12,629 bases of DNA from an uncultured Oscillospiraceae bacterium (GTDB lineage Bacteria > Bacillota > Clostridia > Oscillospirales > Oscillospiraceae), in contig CAJUOA010000096.1 of NCBI GenBank assembly GCA_910587785.1, positions 1-12,629 of the forward strand, written 5' to 3'. Below are positions 1 to 6,115 of the stretch, piece after piece. The position numbers and the translations under genes are program-made. The notes under the pieces were generated by a model. The model did not search any database. It worked only from the letters and a program-made list of their open reading frames with translations, and was not told where the DNA came from. Every line of letters begins with the position of its first letter. Positions within the stretch are counted from its first letter, which is position 1.

Positions 1-55
1 GAACCCGCATCCCCAGCTTGGAAGGCTGGTGCCCTGGCCATTGTGCTACACCCGC
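1..55 (-). tRNA. tRNA-Gly (TCC), 3' end beyond window
   Basis: Read on the minus strand, the sequence starts GCGGGTGTAGCACAATGG and continues through a D arm, an anticodon stem CCAGC/GCTGG closing the loop CTTCCAA, and the start of the T arm (GCGGGTTC) before the window ends. The anticodon TCC lies at 20-22 and reads glycine GGA codons. The acceptor 3' half and CCA end are outside the window, so the gene is partial only because of the window edge. A strong promoter lies about 50 bp upstream (106-134). The start is chosen at the GCGGGTG acceptor strand, the typical 5' end of bacterial tRNA-Gly(TCC). Confidence 0.93.
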
Positions 56-105
56 ATGGTGGGAGCACAAAAGCCCGCTCCGCCACCGCAAATCTCAGCT
101 AAGAA

Positions 106-134
106 ATCATAGCACGTCAAGCTCCGTTTGTCAA
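106..134 (-). promoter_or_regulatory. Sigma-A promoter of the tRNA-Gly gene
   Basis: On the minus strand TTGACA (129-134) is followed after exactly 17 bp by TATGAT (106-111), one mismatch from the full consensus. Initiation near position 99 would give a leader of about 44 nt before the tRNA. That leader (about 57-90) can fold into a bulged hairpin, GTGG(C)GGAGC against GCTCCCAC, directly upstream of the mature 5' end. Confidence 0.85.
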
Positions 135-189
135 GCGCTTTTCGCAATTTTCTCTGAAAATCTATTTTCAACGGCGGGGCCTGTCCTAT

Positions 190-242
190 CGCGCAACCCG
201 GTGCAGGGGCGGATATCATCCGCCCCTGCACCGGGTTGCGCG
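190..242. repeat. Perfect 25-bp inverted repeat, REP-like or terminator
   Basis: Positions 190-214 and 218-242 are exact reverse complements around a 3-nt loop (ATC), with the core GGGGCGGAT-ATC-ATCCGCCCC. It sits 28 bp after the stop of the minus-strand protease and before the tRNA promoter. There is no U-run on either side, so a simple rho-independent terminator is not fully supported. Similar GC-rich palindromes with a GGGGCGG core are, to my recollection, dispersed in Oscillospiraceae genomes. A smaller hairpin (254-266, GCGGG-agg-CCCGC) followed on the minus strand by AGGAACTTTT may help end the operon. Confidence 0.85.
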
Positions 243-270
243 GAAAAGTTCCTGCGGGAGGCCCGCCCTG

Positions 271-1689
271 CTACTCTATGACCGGACTCTGGGATGATTT
301 TTGGGTGCTCGCCGCCCGCATGGTCATGGTCAGGTCCAGATACTCCCCGCTTCGGTAGACGCGGACCTCCACCTTGTCGCCCACGAAGAGGCTGCGGCGG
401 ATGACATAGATCTGCTCGGCGCTGGTGATGGGCTCCCCGGCGAAGGAGACGATGTAGTCCTCGGGCAGGATGCCCGCCCGGTCGCCGCTCCCGCCGGGCG
501 TGACATCGTCGACCAGCACCACGCCCACCGTGCCGTCCGGCAGATCCCGGGGCCTGCGGGTGATGGTGATCCCCAGCACCGGCTGGGGGCGAAGCTCCCC
601 CAGCTCAATGAGCTCGTTGACCCATCGCTCGGCGAGGCTGGAGGGGATGGCGAAGCCCAGGCCTTCGATGGTGTCCTCCTCGCTCATCATCTTGATGGTG
701 TTTACCCCCACCACCTGTCCGTACTTGTTGATGAGGGGGCCGCCGGAGTTGCCGGAGTTGAGGGCCACGTTGGTCTGGATGAGGGTCATGTTCACTCCGT
801 CTACGTTCACGTCCCGGTTGATGGCGGAGACGATGCCGTTGGTGAAGGTGTTGAGCAGCTCCGTGCCCAGGGGGTTGCCGATGGCGTACACCGGGTCCCC
901 CACCAAGAGGTCGTCGCTGACGCCGAACTCCGCCGCGGGCAGATCCCACGCCTCGATCTTCAGCACCGCAAGGTCCGTGTCCTCGTCACAGCCCACCAGC
1001 CGGGCGGGATAGCGGTCCACAGAGCCGTAATCCCCGCTGACCCACACCTCGCAGGACCGGCATCCGGCGATGACGTGGGCGTTGGTGAGGAGGTAGCCGT
1101 CGGCGCTGAGGATCACCCCGGTGCCCACGCTGGCGTACTGCCCCTGCTTCCCCAGCACCGTGACCACGGAGGGGTTCACCTTGTCGAACACCTCCCCCGG
1201 GGAGAGGACCTGGAGGTCCCCTGCGGAGTGCAGGGCGAGCCGGGTCTCGCCCCCCACCGGGTAGCGGGCGATGGTGGTCTCCGGCAGGGGCTTCCCGCCG
1301 GGGTCCTCCCGGTCGTAGTAGAAGAAGTCCTCCGACGGGGGCAGGTACCCCCCGCCGGAGTCCGGAGAGGCGTTCCCCGGCAGGGCCCAGCCGTAGTCCC
1401 CCACGTACCAGATGCCCAGCCCCAGGCACACCAGCGCCGCCAGCAGGGACACCCCCACAAAGAGCTTGGTGCCCCAGCCGCCCTTTTTCCGCCTCTCCGG
1501 CGGGTCGATGGCGCTGCGCCAAGGGGCGGAGCAGCCGTCCGCGCCGTCGAAGGGGTCCTCCGCGCGGTCCGCCGGGACGGTCTCCGGGGCGCGCATGCGC
1601 GCCGGGAGGTCCCGCGCAAGGCGCAGCACCACCTCCTCCGCCTGTTCCTCCGGACGGTAGGTGAAGACGATCTCTTTTTGCTGGTCCAT
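271..1689 (-). CDS. Membrane-anchored HtrA/DegP-like serine protease (S1C) with PDZ domain
   Basis: This 472-aa protein is a trypsin-like HtrA-family protease that would degrade or handle misfolded proteins on the outer face of the membrane. Residues 1-72 form a hydrophilic cytoplasmic tail ending in the basic stretch RRKKGGWGTK. A membrane anchor spans about 75-95, and an acidic, glycine/proline-rich linker follows. The catalytic domain (about 165-360) carries His205 (TNAHV), Asp239 (DTDLAV) and Ser315 (GNSGGPL), all intact. A single PDZ domain covers about 365-458. The length is typical of Firmicute HtrA/YyxA proteins. GGGAGG precedes the ATG at 1687-1689. It is the last gene of the apparent regulator-kinase-nucleotidyltransferase-protease operon, which suggests control by the two-component system, much as HtrA is regulated by envelope-stress systems elsewhere. 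Confidence 0.95.
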   Translation of the reverse strand: MDQQKEIVFTYRPEEQAEEVVLRLARDLPARMRAPETVPADRAEDPFDGADGCSAPWRSAIDPPERRKKGGWGTKLFVGVSLLAALVCLGLGIWYVGDYGWALPGNASPDSGGGYLPPSEDFFYYDREDPGGKPLPETTIARYPVGGETRLALHSAGDLQVLSPGEVFDKVNPSVVTVLGKQGQYASVGTGVILSADGYLLTNAHVIAGCRSCEVWVSGDYGSVDRYPARLVGCDEDTDLAVLKIEAWDLPAAEFGVSDDLLVGDPVYAIGNPLGTELLNTFTNGIVSAINRDVNVDGVNMTLIQTNVALNSGNSGGPLINKYGQVVGVNTIKMMSEEDTIEGLGFAIPSSLAERWVNELIELGELRPQPVLGITITRRPRDLPDGTVGVVLVDDVTPGGSGDRAGILPEDYIVSFAGEPITSAEQIYVIRRSLFVGDKVEVRVYRSGEYLDLTMTMRAASTQKSSQSPVIE

Positions 1690-1734
1690 AGGCTCCCTCC
1701 CTTTTTGCGGCTTTTGCGGTACCCAGGCCGGTTT

Positions 1735-2127
1735 TCACGGCCTGAAACGGCGCGTTCGATATTCATTGATAAGAAGGATATCCTGCCGGTCCTTTTCCCG
1801 GCCAAGCGTTTCCTTCATCCGTATCAGTCCATCCAGGGAGACCACCGGCAGTCCCTCAAGCAAAACGACCCGATCCTCCAACCAGTTTTCAAACAGCTCG
1901 ACCGTCTCCGAAAAAACGATTCTCCTGCTCCCGTCATGGAGGATTTCTGCGGAATATCCCTCCTTTTCCAGCTTATCAGCCATTTGGGAGGTACATCCCA
2001 GATCGATGTCCCGCGTCCGGTCCCTGATCCCATATAAAACCATAGCCGCACCTGACGTTACCCAGTATTCCCCGCTGTCAAATGCCGCTTCCTTCAATAA
2101 ATGGATGATTTCCAGCTTATCCAACAC
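1735..2127 (-). CDS. Small nucleotidyltransferase-fold protein (AbiEii/MNT-like)
   Basis: This is a 130-aa protein starting with GTG (2125-2127), six bases after GAGGAG. It has the features of the minimal nucleotidyltransferase fold: SGAAMVLYG (25-33) followed by TRDIDLG (38-44) with the DxD pair Asp40/Asp42, and near the C-terminus LDGLIRMK (98-105) and GREKDRQD (109-116), the K...GR.KD..D pattern seen in AbiEii-type and related domains. It would transfer nucleotides from NTP to an unknown target. It lacks the long C-terminal part of the full AbiEii toxin and no AbiEi-type antitoxin is adjacent. The gene is visibly more AT-rich than its neighbours and lies between kinase and protease with about 45-bp gaps, so it looks like an insertion into an older operon. 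The fold call is moderate and the function unknown. Confidence 0.75.
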   Translation of the reverse strand: MLDKLEIIHLLKEAAFDSGEYWVTSGAAMVLYGIRDRTRDIDLGCTSQMADKLEKEGYSAEILHDGSRRIVFSETVELFENWLEDRVVLLEGLPVVSLDGLIRMKETLGREKDRQDILLINEYRTRRFRP

Positions 2128-2172
2128 AGCTCTCCTCGATTTTCCCGTACAAACTTCACTGCTGCCTGCCGG

Positions 2173-3630
2173 TCACACCGTCTTGGTCAGCCCCTGCTCC
2201 TCCGCCAATTTGATGGAGAAGGAAAAAGTGGTCACGCCGTCCTCACTGGCGGCGGTGATCTTCTCGTGGTGCTGCTCCAGGATGGTGCGCACGATGTAGA
2301 GCCCCAGCCCTACGCCGTCCTTGTCCTCACTGCGGGACTTGTCGCTCTTGTGGAAGCGCTCGAAGAGGAGGGGGAGCTCCTCCGCCGCGATGGTCTCCCC
2401 GGCGTTGCGCACGGTGACCACCGCCTTCTCCCCCTGCCGGGCGAGGCCCAGGAAGAGGGTGCTCCCCCGGGAGGCGAATTTCGCCGCGTTCTCCAGCAGG
2501 TTGTAGACCACCTGTGTAATAAGGTCGTTGTCCCCCAGCACCATCACCGGGTCCTCGGGGATCTCCACGTCCACGTCCAGGCCCCGGCTGGTGATCTTTT
2601 TCTCCATGCTCACCAGCACCCGCCGCATGGATTCCGAGAGGTCGAAGGGCCGGGCCATGCGCATAGGGTCAATGCTCTGGAGCTGACTGACATCCAGCAT
2701 CCGCCGGACCAGGCGGCTCAGGCGGCGGCTCTCGTCGGAGATGATGCACAGGTACCGCCGCTCCTCCTCGGGGGAGATGACCCCGTCCAGGATGCCGTCG
2801 GCGTACCCGGCGATGGAGGTCATGGGGGTCTTGAGCTCGTGGGAGATGTTGGCAATAAACTCCCGGCGCTGCTGCTCGGTCTTTTGCAGGGAGTCGGCCA
2901 TGGCGTTGAAGGCGGCGGTCAGCTCCCCCACCTCGTCGTCCCGGCCGGTGTCGTGGACCCGGGCGTCGAAGTTGCCCTCGGCGAACTTCCGGGCCGCGTC
3001 GGCCATGTCCTTGAGGGGCTTGGTCTGCTGCATGGTGGTGGTGGCCGTGGCCACGAAGGCGATGAGGAGCACGGTGATGGCCGTCATGCCGAAGATGCCC
3101 ATAAAGGTGCGCCACATCTCGGTCATGGCGTTGGGCTCCGCCACGGCCAGGACCGGGCCCACCGCCGTGCCGTCCCGGGCGCTCCGGGCGGGCACCGCCA
3201 CCACGAACCGGGGCTTCTCATAGAGCCCCAGGGTGCTGGTTCCGGCGTAGACCTCGTCTTTCGCCAGTTTCTCCCCCATGGCGCCGGGCAACGTCAGGTC
3301 CGCGCCGCCGATGCTGACGTCGGTGCTGATGAACGCCCCTTGACTGGGGATCCAGATGAGAAAATCCGTGTCGCTCATCTGCTTGGCCACGTTGACGATT
3401 TCCCGCAGGTCCTCGCTCCAGAGGCCCAGCATCACCCCGGGCTTGTTGTAGGCGCTCACCGCCATCTGGGCGATGATCTCCGCCTTGTCCTTCAGGTCCC
3501 CACGCTTCTCGGTCATGATATAGCTGTAGGTCAGCGAGAAGAAGGAGGCCCCCAGCAATACCAGCGTCAGGGCCACCATTCCGGCTGTCACTGTAAACTG
3601 CCGCCAATAGATGCCTTTAAATCTGCTCAA
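2173..3630 (-). CDS. Sensor histidine kinase with extracellular domain and HAMP
   Basis: This 485-aa kinase starts at TTG (3628-3630); AAAGGAGG seven bases upstream favours it over the internal ATG at residue 18. It has a membrane helix at about 13-35, an extracellular sensor of about 135 residues, a second helix at about 175-197 and a HAMP linker (about 198-250). The dimerization domain carries the phospho-acceptor His264 in NISHELKTPM, followed by the ATPase domain with N box NLLENAAKF (377-385), F box LFERFHKSD (422-430) and G2 box GVGLGLYIV (439-447). The G1 box reads VRNAGETI, with Asn409 in the place of the usual Asp, a variant I recall from other Firmicute kinases. It lies 50 bp after the response regulator and is surely its partner. 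Lack of a PAS domain and the large extracellular loop argue against a BceS type and leave the signal unknown. Confidence 0.95.
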   Translation of the reverse strand: MSRFKGIYWRQFTVTAGMVALTLVLLGASFFSLTYSYIMTEKRGDLKDKAEIIAQMAVSAYNKPGVMLGLWSEDLREIVNVAKQMSDTDFLIWIPSQGAFISTDVSIGGADLTLPGAMGEKLAKDEVYAGTSTLGLYEKPRFVVAVPARSARDGTAVGPVLAVAEPNAMTEMWRTFMGIFGMTAITVLLIAFVATATTTMQQTKPLKDMADAARKFAEGNFDARVHDTGRDDEVGELTAAFNAMADSLQKTEQQRREFIANISHELKTPMTSIAGYADGILDGVISPEEERRYLCIISDESRRLSRLVRRMLDVSQLQSIDPMRMARPFDLSESMRRVLVSMEKKITSRGLDVDVEIPEDPVMVLGDNDLITQVVYNLLENAAKFASRGSTLFLGLARQGEKAVVTVRNAGETIAAEELPLLFERFHKSDKSRSEDKDGVGLGLYIVRTILEQHHEKITAASEDGVTTFSFSIKLAEEQGLTKTV

Positions 3631-3680
3631 TGGGGTGCCTCCTTTTTAGATAGCGGTAACGCTGCACAGGGGCTCCGCCG

Positions 3681-4373
3681 TTATTTCCCCGGCCCCGTCA
3701 CCTCGAACTTGTATCCCACGCCCCACACCGTTTTGAGGGCCCACTGCTCGGAGACGTCCTCCACCTTCTCCCGCAGGCGCTTGATATGGACGTCCACGGT
3801 GCGGCTGTCGCCGAAGTAGTCGAAGCCCCACACCTCGTCCAGGAGCTGGTTGCGGGTGTAGACCCGGTTGGGGGTGGAGGCCAGGTGGTACAGGAGCTCC
3901 AGCTCCTTGGGGGGCGTATCCACCTTTTTGCCGTCCACGGTCAGCTCGTAGGAGTCCAGGTTGATCTCCAGCTTGTCGAACACCAGGCGCTTGCGGGTGT
4001 CCTCCGGGATCTCCGTGCGCCGGAGGACGGCGTTGATGCGGGCGATGAGCTCCTTCATCTCAAAGGGCTTGACAATGTAGTCATCCGCCCCCATCTCCAG
4101 GCCCTGGATGCGGTCAAAGACCTCGCTTTTAGCGGTAATCATGATAATTGGGGTGCGGCTGGTCTCCCGGATTTTTCCGCAGACCGCCCAGCCGTCCATC
4201 ACCGGGAGCATGATGTCCAGCAGGACCATGTCCGGCTGCCAGGAGCGGAACGTCTCCACCGCCGCGCCGCCGTCGAAGACGGCCTGAATCTCGAAGCCCT
4301 CCTTTTCCAGGTACATCTGGATCAGGTTTGAAATATTGTGGTCATCCTCCACCACTAAGATCTTTCTCGCCAT
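3681..4373 (-). CDS. OmpR/PhoB-family response regulator
   Basis: This 230-aa protein has a receiver domain (about 4-118) with acidic pocket Glu9/Asp10/Asp11, phospho-acceptor Asp53 (LLDIMLPVMDG), Thr80 and Lys102 (VKPF), then a winged-helix DNA-binding domain (about 130-227) with the typical RVYTRNQLLDEVWG and DVHIKRLREKVE segments. The start is the ATG at 4371-4373, five bases after GGAGG; an upstream in-frame GTG (4377-4379) overlaps the ribosome binding site and is unlikely. It is the first gene of the operon. Its promoter region holds a TTTACA-N5-TTCAAG direct repeat where the -35 box would be, which fits autoactivation by a PhoP/PhoB-type regulator. It probably controls the downstream protease and perhaps the neighbouring envelope genes. 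Confidence 0.95.
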   Translation of the reverse strand: MARKILVVEDDHNISNLIQMYLEKEGFEIQAVFDGGAAVETFRSWQPDMVLLDIMLPVMDGWAVCGKIRETSRTPIIMITAKSEVFDRIQGLEMGADDYIVKPFEMKELIARINAVLRRTEIPEDTRKRLVFDKLEINLDSYELTVDGKKVDTPPKELELLYHLASTPNRVYTRNQLLDEVWGFDYFGDSRTVDVHIKRLREKVEDVSEQWALKTVWGVGYKFEVTGPGK

Positions 4374-4379
4374 ATGCAC

Positions 4380-4445
4380 CTCCGCCCCCGGCTGCGGGGG
4401 ACCTTCCTCTCTGTCTGCGTCCCGCGGGGCGGGACGGTCAATGAT
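4380..4445 (-). other. Structured leader of the response-regulator operon
   Basis: From the predicted start near 4444 to the ribosome binding site, the transcript could form two hairpins in series: CGTCCCGC (4418-4425) with GCGGGACG (4429-4436), a perfect 8-bp stem with a 3-nt loop, and CCCCCG (4385-4390) with CGGGGG (4395-4400), a 6-bp stem that ends one or two bases before GGAGG. The second could affect ribosome access. Both are seen in the sequence; a regulatory role is inference. Confidence 0.4.
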
Positions 4446-4450
4446 ACAAA

Positions 4451-4492
4451 ATTATACCCCACTGGGGGAAGATTGCTTGAACTTTCTGTAAA
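4451..4492 (-). promoter_or_regulatory. Promoter of the two-component operon with Pho-box-like direct repeat
   Basis: The minus strand shows a perfect -10 TATAAT (4451-4456). At 17-bp spacing the -35 position reads CAAGCA, a poor match. Overlapping it are TTTACA (4487-4492) and TTCAAG (4476-4481), separated by 5 bp, that is an 11-bp period. PhoP of Bacillus is known to bind TT(A/T/C)ACA repeats at this spacing. The element starts directly at the stop codon of the preceding gene. CCCCACTGGGG lies in the spacer next to the -10 box. Confidence 0.6.
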
Positions 4493-5620
4493 TTACGCCG
4501 TGAGACGCCACGCGCACACCCGGTATTGGCCCTCCTCCAGGCCCTCCAGCAGGGCCTCCAGCCCTCCAAGGCAGGCCCCGTCCTCCCCCAGGTACACCGC
4601 CAAGTCCTCCCGGTGCTGTCCGATGGTCCGCAGCAGGCTCTCCGCCCGGCCGGCGGAGCTGAGGGCCTGCTCCCGCCGGTCCAGCCCGGCGGAGACGGGG
4701 ACGCACCCCGCGTCCTCCAGCAGAGGGCCGATGTCCACACCTCCCTCGTACCACACCAGCTCCAGGGGACAGCAGGCGGCCTGCCAGAGGAGCTCCCCGG
4801 CCCGGCGCAGTTCCCAGGCCAGGTCCTCCTCCGTCTCCCCCCGGGCCCGGAGGACCACGCCGTGGCCCAGGGCCGTGAGGCCCCGGAGAAGGTCGGCGTC
4901 CTCCATCTGCTCCAGCGTCAGCAGGAACGTCCCCTGGGCGTCCCCCAGCAGCTCCATGGCCCTGCGGGTGTCCACCCCGGACCGGCTGGAGAGGAGGAGA
5001 TAGATCTTCTGCCCCTCCGCCGCCTGCACCGGGGGCGGGGGCTCCGGGGTCTGGGGAGCGGAGGGGCCCTCCGGAGGGGACTCCGTACTGCGCAGGTAAT
5101 CGGCGTAGAGCCCCGCCATCTGCCAGGAGGCAGCGTCGATGAAGCCCACGTCGTCCAGGATGGCGCTCTCGCTCTTGACCCGGACGAGGGGGACGGTCTT
5201 GGTCTGGTTGTAGCTCCAGTCCAGGCCGAAGTACCCGCACACCAGGGGCAGGGGGAAAAATACGATGCCTCCCCGCTCAATGGCGTGGCCGCTGTAGATG
5301 CGCCCCTGCTTGTCGGAGGCGGTCTGCTTCTCCAGGTCGAAGCGCAGGTCGATCTTGGTGGTGTAGAGCATCGCAAGGCCCATGTGGTCGTTTCGCACGT
5401 AGCTGACCCCCAGGTCCCCGCCCTCGAAGAGGGTGCTGGGCACGTACAGCACGCCCTCGGACCGGAAGGGCATCGTCTCGTCCCTGAGCTCCAGCACCCG
5501 GTCGTTGACGGCGGTGAAGTAGACGTCCGCCCCCGCCGCCCGGCCCGGCCGGGAGGACAGGAGCATCACCAGCGCCAGAAACAGCGCCGGCCACCCCGCT
5601 TTTCGTCCCCGTTTACCCAT
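4493..5620 (-). CDS. Secreted protein: stalk-like N-domain plus degenerate deacetylase-like domain
   Basis: This 375-aa protein starts with ATG at 5618-5620, a few bases after GGGAGG; the reading frame stays open further upstream but that stretch carries no coding signal. Residues 1-29 look like a signal peptide (basic MGKRGRK, hydrophobic core, AAGA). Residues about 30-165 have the pattern of the copper amine oxidase N-terminal-like (stalk) domain common in Firmicute exported proteins (VNDRVLELRDETMPF, VLYVPSTLFEG, IVFFPLPLVCGYFGLDW). After a proline-rich linker (PEPPPPV) the C-terminal half follows the order of a polysaccharide deacetylase (NodB) fold: KIYLLLSSRSG, GTFLL, LGHGVVLRARGETEEDL. 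The catalytic Asp-Asp and His-x3-His residues expected there are absent. It has its own consensus promoter. Probably a cell-surface or wall-associated protein without enzyme activity; the fold call is tentative. Confidence 0.85.
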   Translation of the reverse strand: MGKRGRKAGWPALFLALVMLLSSRPGRAAGADVYFTAVNDRVLELRDETMPFRSEGVLYVPSTLFEGGDLGVSYVRNDHMGLAMLYTTKIDLRFDLEKQTASDKQGRIYSGHAIERGGIVFFPLPLVCGYFGLDWSYNQTKTVPLVRVKSESAILDDVGFIDAASWQMAGLYADYLRSTESPPEGPSAPQTPEPPPPVQAAEGQKIYLLLSSRSGVDTRRAMELLGDAQGTFLLTLEQMEDADLLRGLTALGHGVVLRARGETEEDLAWELRRAGELLWQAACCPLELVWYEGGVDIGPLLEDAGCVPVSAGLDRREQALSSAGRAESLLRTIGQHREDLAVYLGEDGACLGGLEALLEGLEEGQYRVCAWRLTA

Positions 5621-5633
5621 GACGGCCTCCCTT

Positions 5634-5648
5634 CCGCCCCTGGGGCGG
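5634..5648. promoter_or_regulatory. 15-bp palindrome between promoter and RBS
   Basis: CCGCCCC (5634-5640) and GGGGCGG (5642-5648) are perfect arms around a single base. The site lies just downstream of the predicted start of transcription for the 4493-5620 gene and immediately before its ribosome binding site. It could be a repressor site or simply leader structure. Confidence 0.4.
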
Positions 5649-5657
5649 TTTTTGCTT

Positions 5658-5686
5658 ATTATACGATACTTGCCGCCCGCTGTCAA
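5658..5686 (-). promoter_or_regulatory. Full-consensus sigma-A promoter
   Basis: TTGACA (5681-5686), a 17-bp spacer and TATAAT (5658-5663) on the minus strand match the housekeeping consensus at all twelve positions. It drives the 4493-5620 gene, whose ATG is about 38 bp further on. The strength predicts high expression unless repressed, possibly through the adjacent palindrome at 5634-5648. Confidence 0.9.
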
Positions 5687-5703
5687 TGTCCTGCCGCAAG
5701 CGC

Positions 5704-5740
5704 GGAGCGCCCCCGCCCATCCACCGGGCGGGAGCGCTCC
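5704..5740 (-). terminator. Hairpin terminator after the 76-aa membrane protein
   Basis: Arms 5704-5718 and 5726-5740 form a 15-bp stem around a 7-nt loop, 26 bp after the stop of the 5767-5997 gene. In the minus-strand RNA the one imperfect position is a U-G wobble, while in the plus-strand RNA it would be a C-A mismatch. This suggests selection on the minus-strand transcript. The U-tail is missing, so termination efficiency is uncertain. Confidence 0.6.
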
Positions 5741-5766
5741 TTGTATGAAGAGAAGAGAGGGTTTCG

Positions 5767-5997
5767 TTAGAACAGGTACAGCTCTGTGATGCTCATGACG
5801 ATGACGAACGCCGCCGCCAGGAGCAGCACGATCCCCGGTATCCGCAGATACCACTCGTAGTGGGCCGGCACGTCCCGCCGCCCGTCGGGGCCCCGCTGGT
5901 GCAGCGCCCACCACAGCGGACGGCTGAACCCCGTCAGCAGCGTGCCGCCGATCAGGCAGAGCATCCCCAGCAGTAAAATCAAATCCATTCGGTCCAT
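5767..5997 (-). CDS. 76-aa membrane protein with two helices, unknown function
   Basis: I do not recognise this protein. It begins at ATG 5995-5997 with AAAGGAG nine bases upstream; the ATG at residue 4 is a weaker alternative. Two hydrophobic segments (about 5-23 and 54-71) flank a polar stretch with HQRGPDGRRDVPAHYEWY, which contains basic and aromatic residues and would lie on one side of the membrane with both ends on the other. It follows the transporter/micropeptide genes after a palindromic element (6039-6115) and ends just before a hairpin. No separate promoter is visible, so it may be the tail of the ABC transporter transcript. Confidence 0.75.
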   Translation of the reverse strand: MDRMDLILLLGMLCLIGGTLLTGFSRPLWWALHQRGPDGRRDVPAHYEWYLRIPGIVLLLAAAFVIVMSITELYLF

Positions 5998-6038
5998 AAG
6001 CCGCTCCTTTCTTGGCAGTTACATGGTTTCAGGCGTCC

Positions 6039-6115
6039 CTTCTTTTCTTCTTTGTGTACAAAGAAGAAAAGAAGCAAAAGAAGAAAAACTTTTTGTCCGC
6101 GAAGCTCCGCTTCGC
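6039..6115. repeat. Composite palindromic element with purine tract
   Basis: Positions 6039-6055 and 6058-6074 are perfect 17-bp inverted arms of CTTCTTTTCTTCTTTGT around two bases. A purine-rich tract (6075-6089) follows, and then a second hairpin GCGAAGC (6099-6105) / GCTTCGC (6109-6115). On the minus strand the second hairpin begins immediately after the stop codon of the 31-aa ORF and leads into pyrimidine runs, so it could act as a terminator. I recall similar CTTTGTACAAAG-centred palindromes scattered in related genomes, so it is probably a dispersed repeat. Confidence 0.75.

Noticed and set aside
301..2037. A 578-codon open frame on the plus strand opposite the protease and nucleotidyltransferase genes
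   Set aside because: It is antisense to clear, conserved genes in GC-rich DNA, where long shadow frames are expected; no ribosome binding site, and the composition (many His, Val, Gly, Arg) is that of a shadow.
2101..3819. A 572-codon plus-strand frame opposite the histidine kinase
   Set aside because: Shadow of the kinase; no domain pattern and no translation start signal.
2173..4373. The two-component system as the partner of the BceAB-type transporter
   Set aside because: The kinase has a long extracellular domain and HAMP, unlike BceS, the promoter lacks a full TNACA-N4-TGTAA site, and three unrelated transcription units lie between them.
5621..5914. Upstream extension of the 4493-5620 gene by 98 codons
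   Set aside because: It would run through a full-consensus promoter, a hairpin and part of the 76-aa gene; the ATG at 5618-5620 has a good ribosome site and starts a signal peptide.
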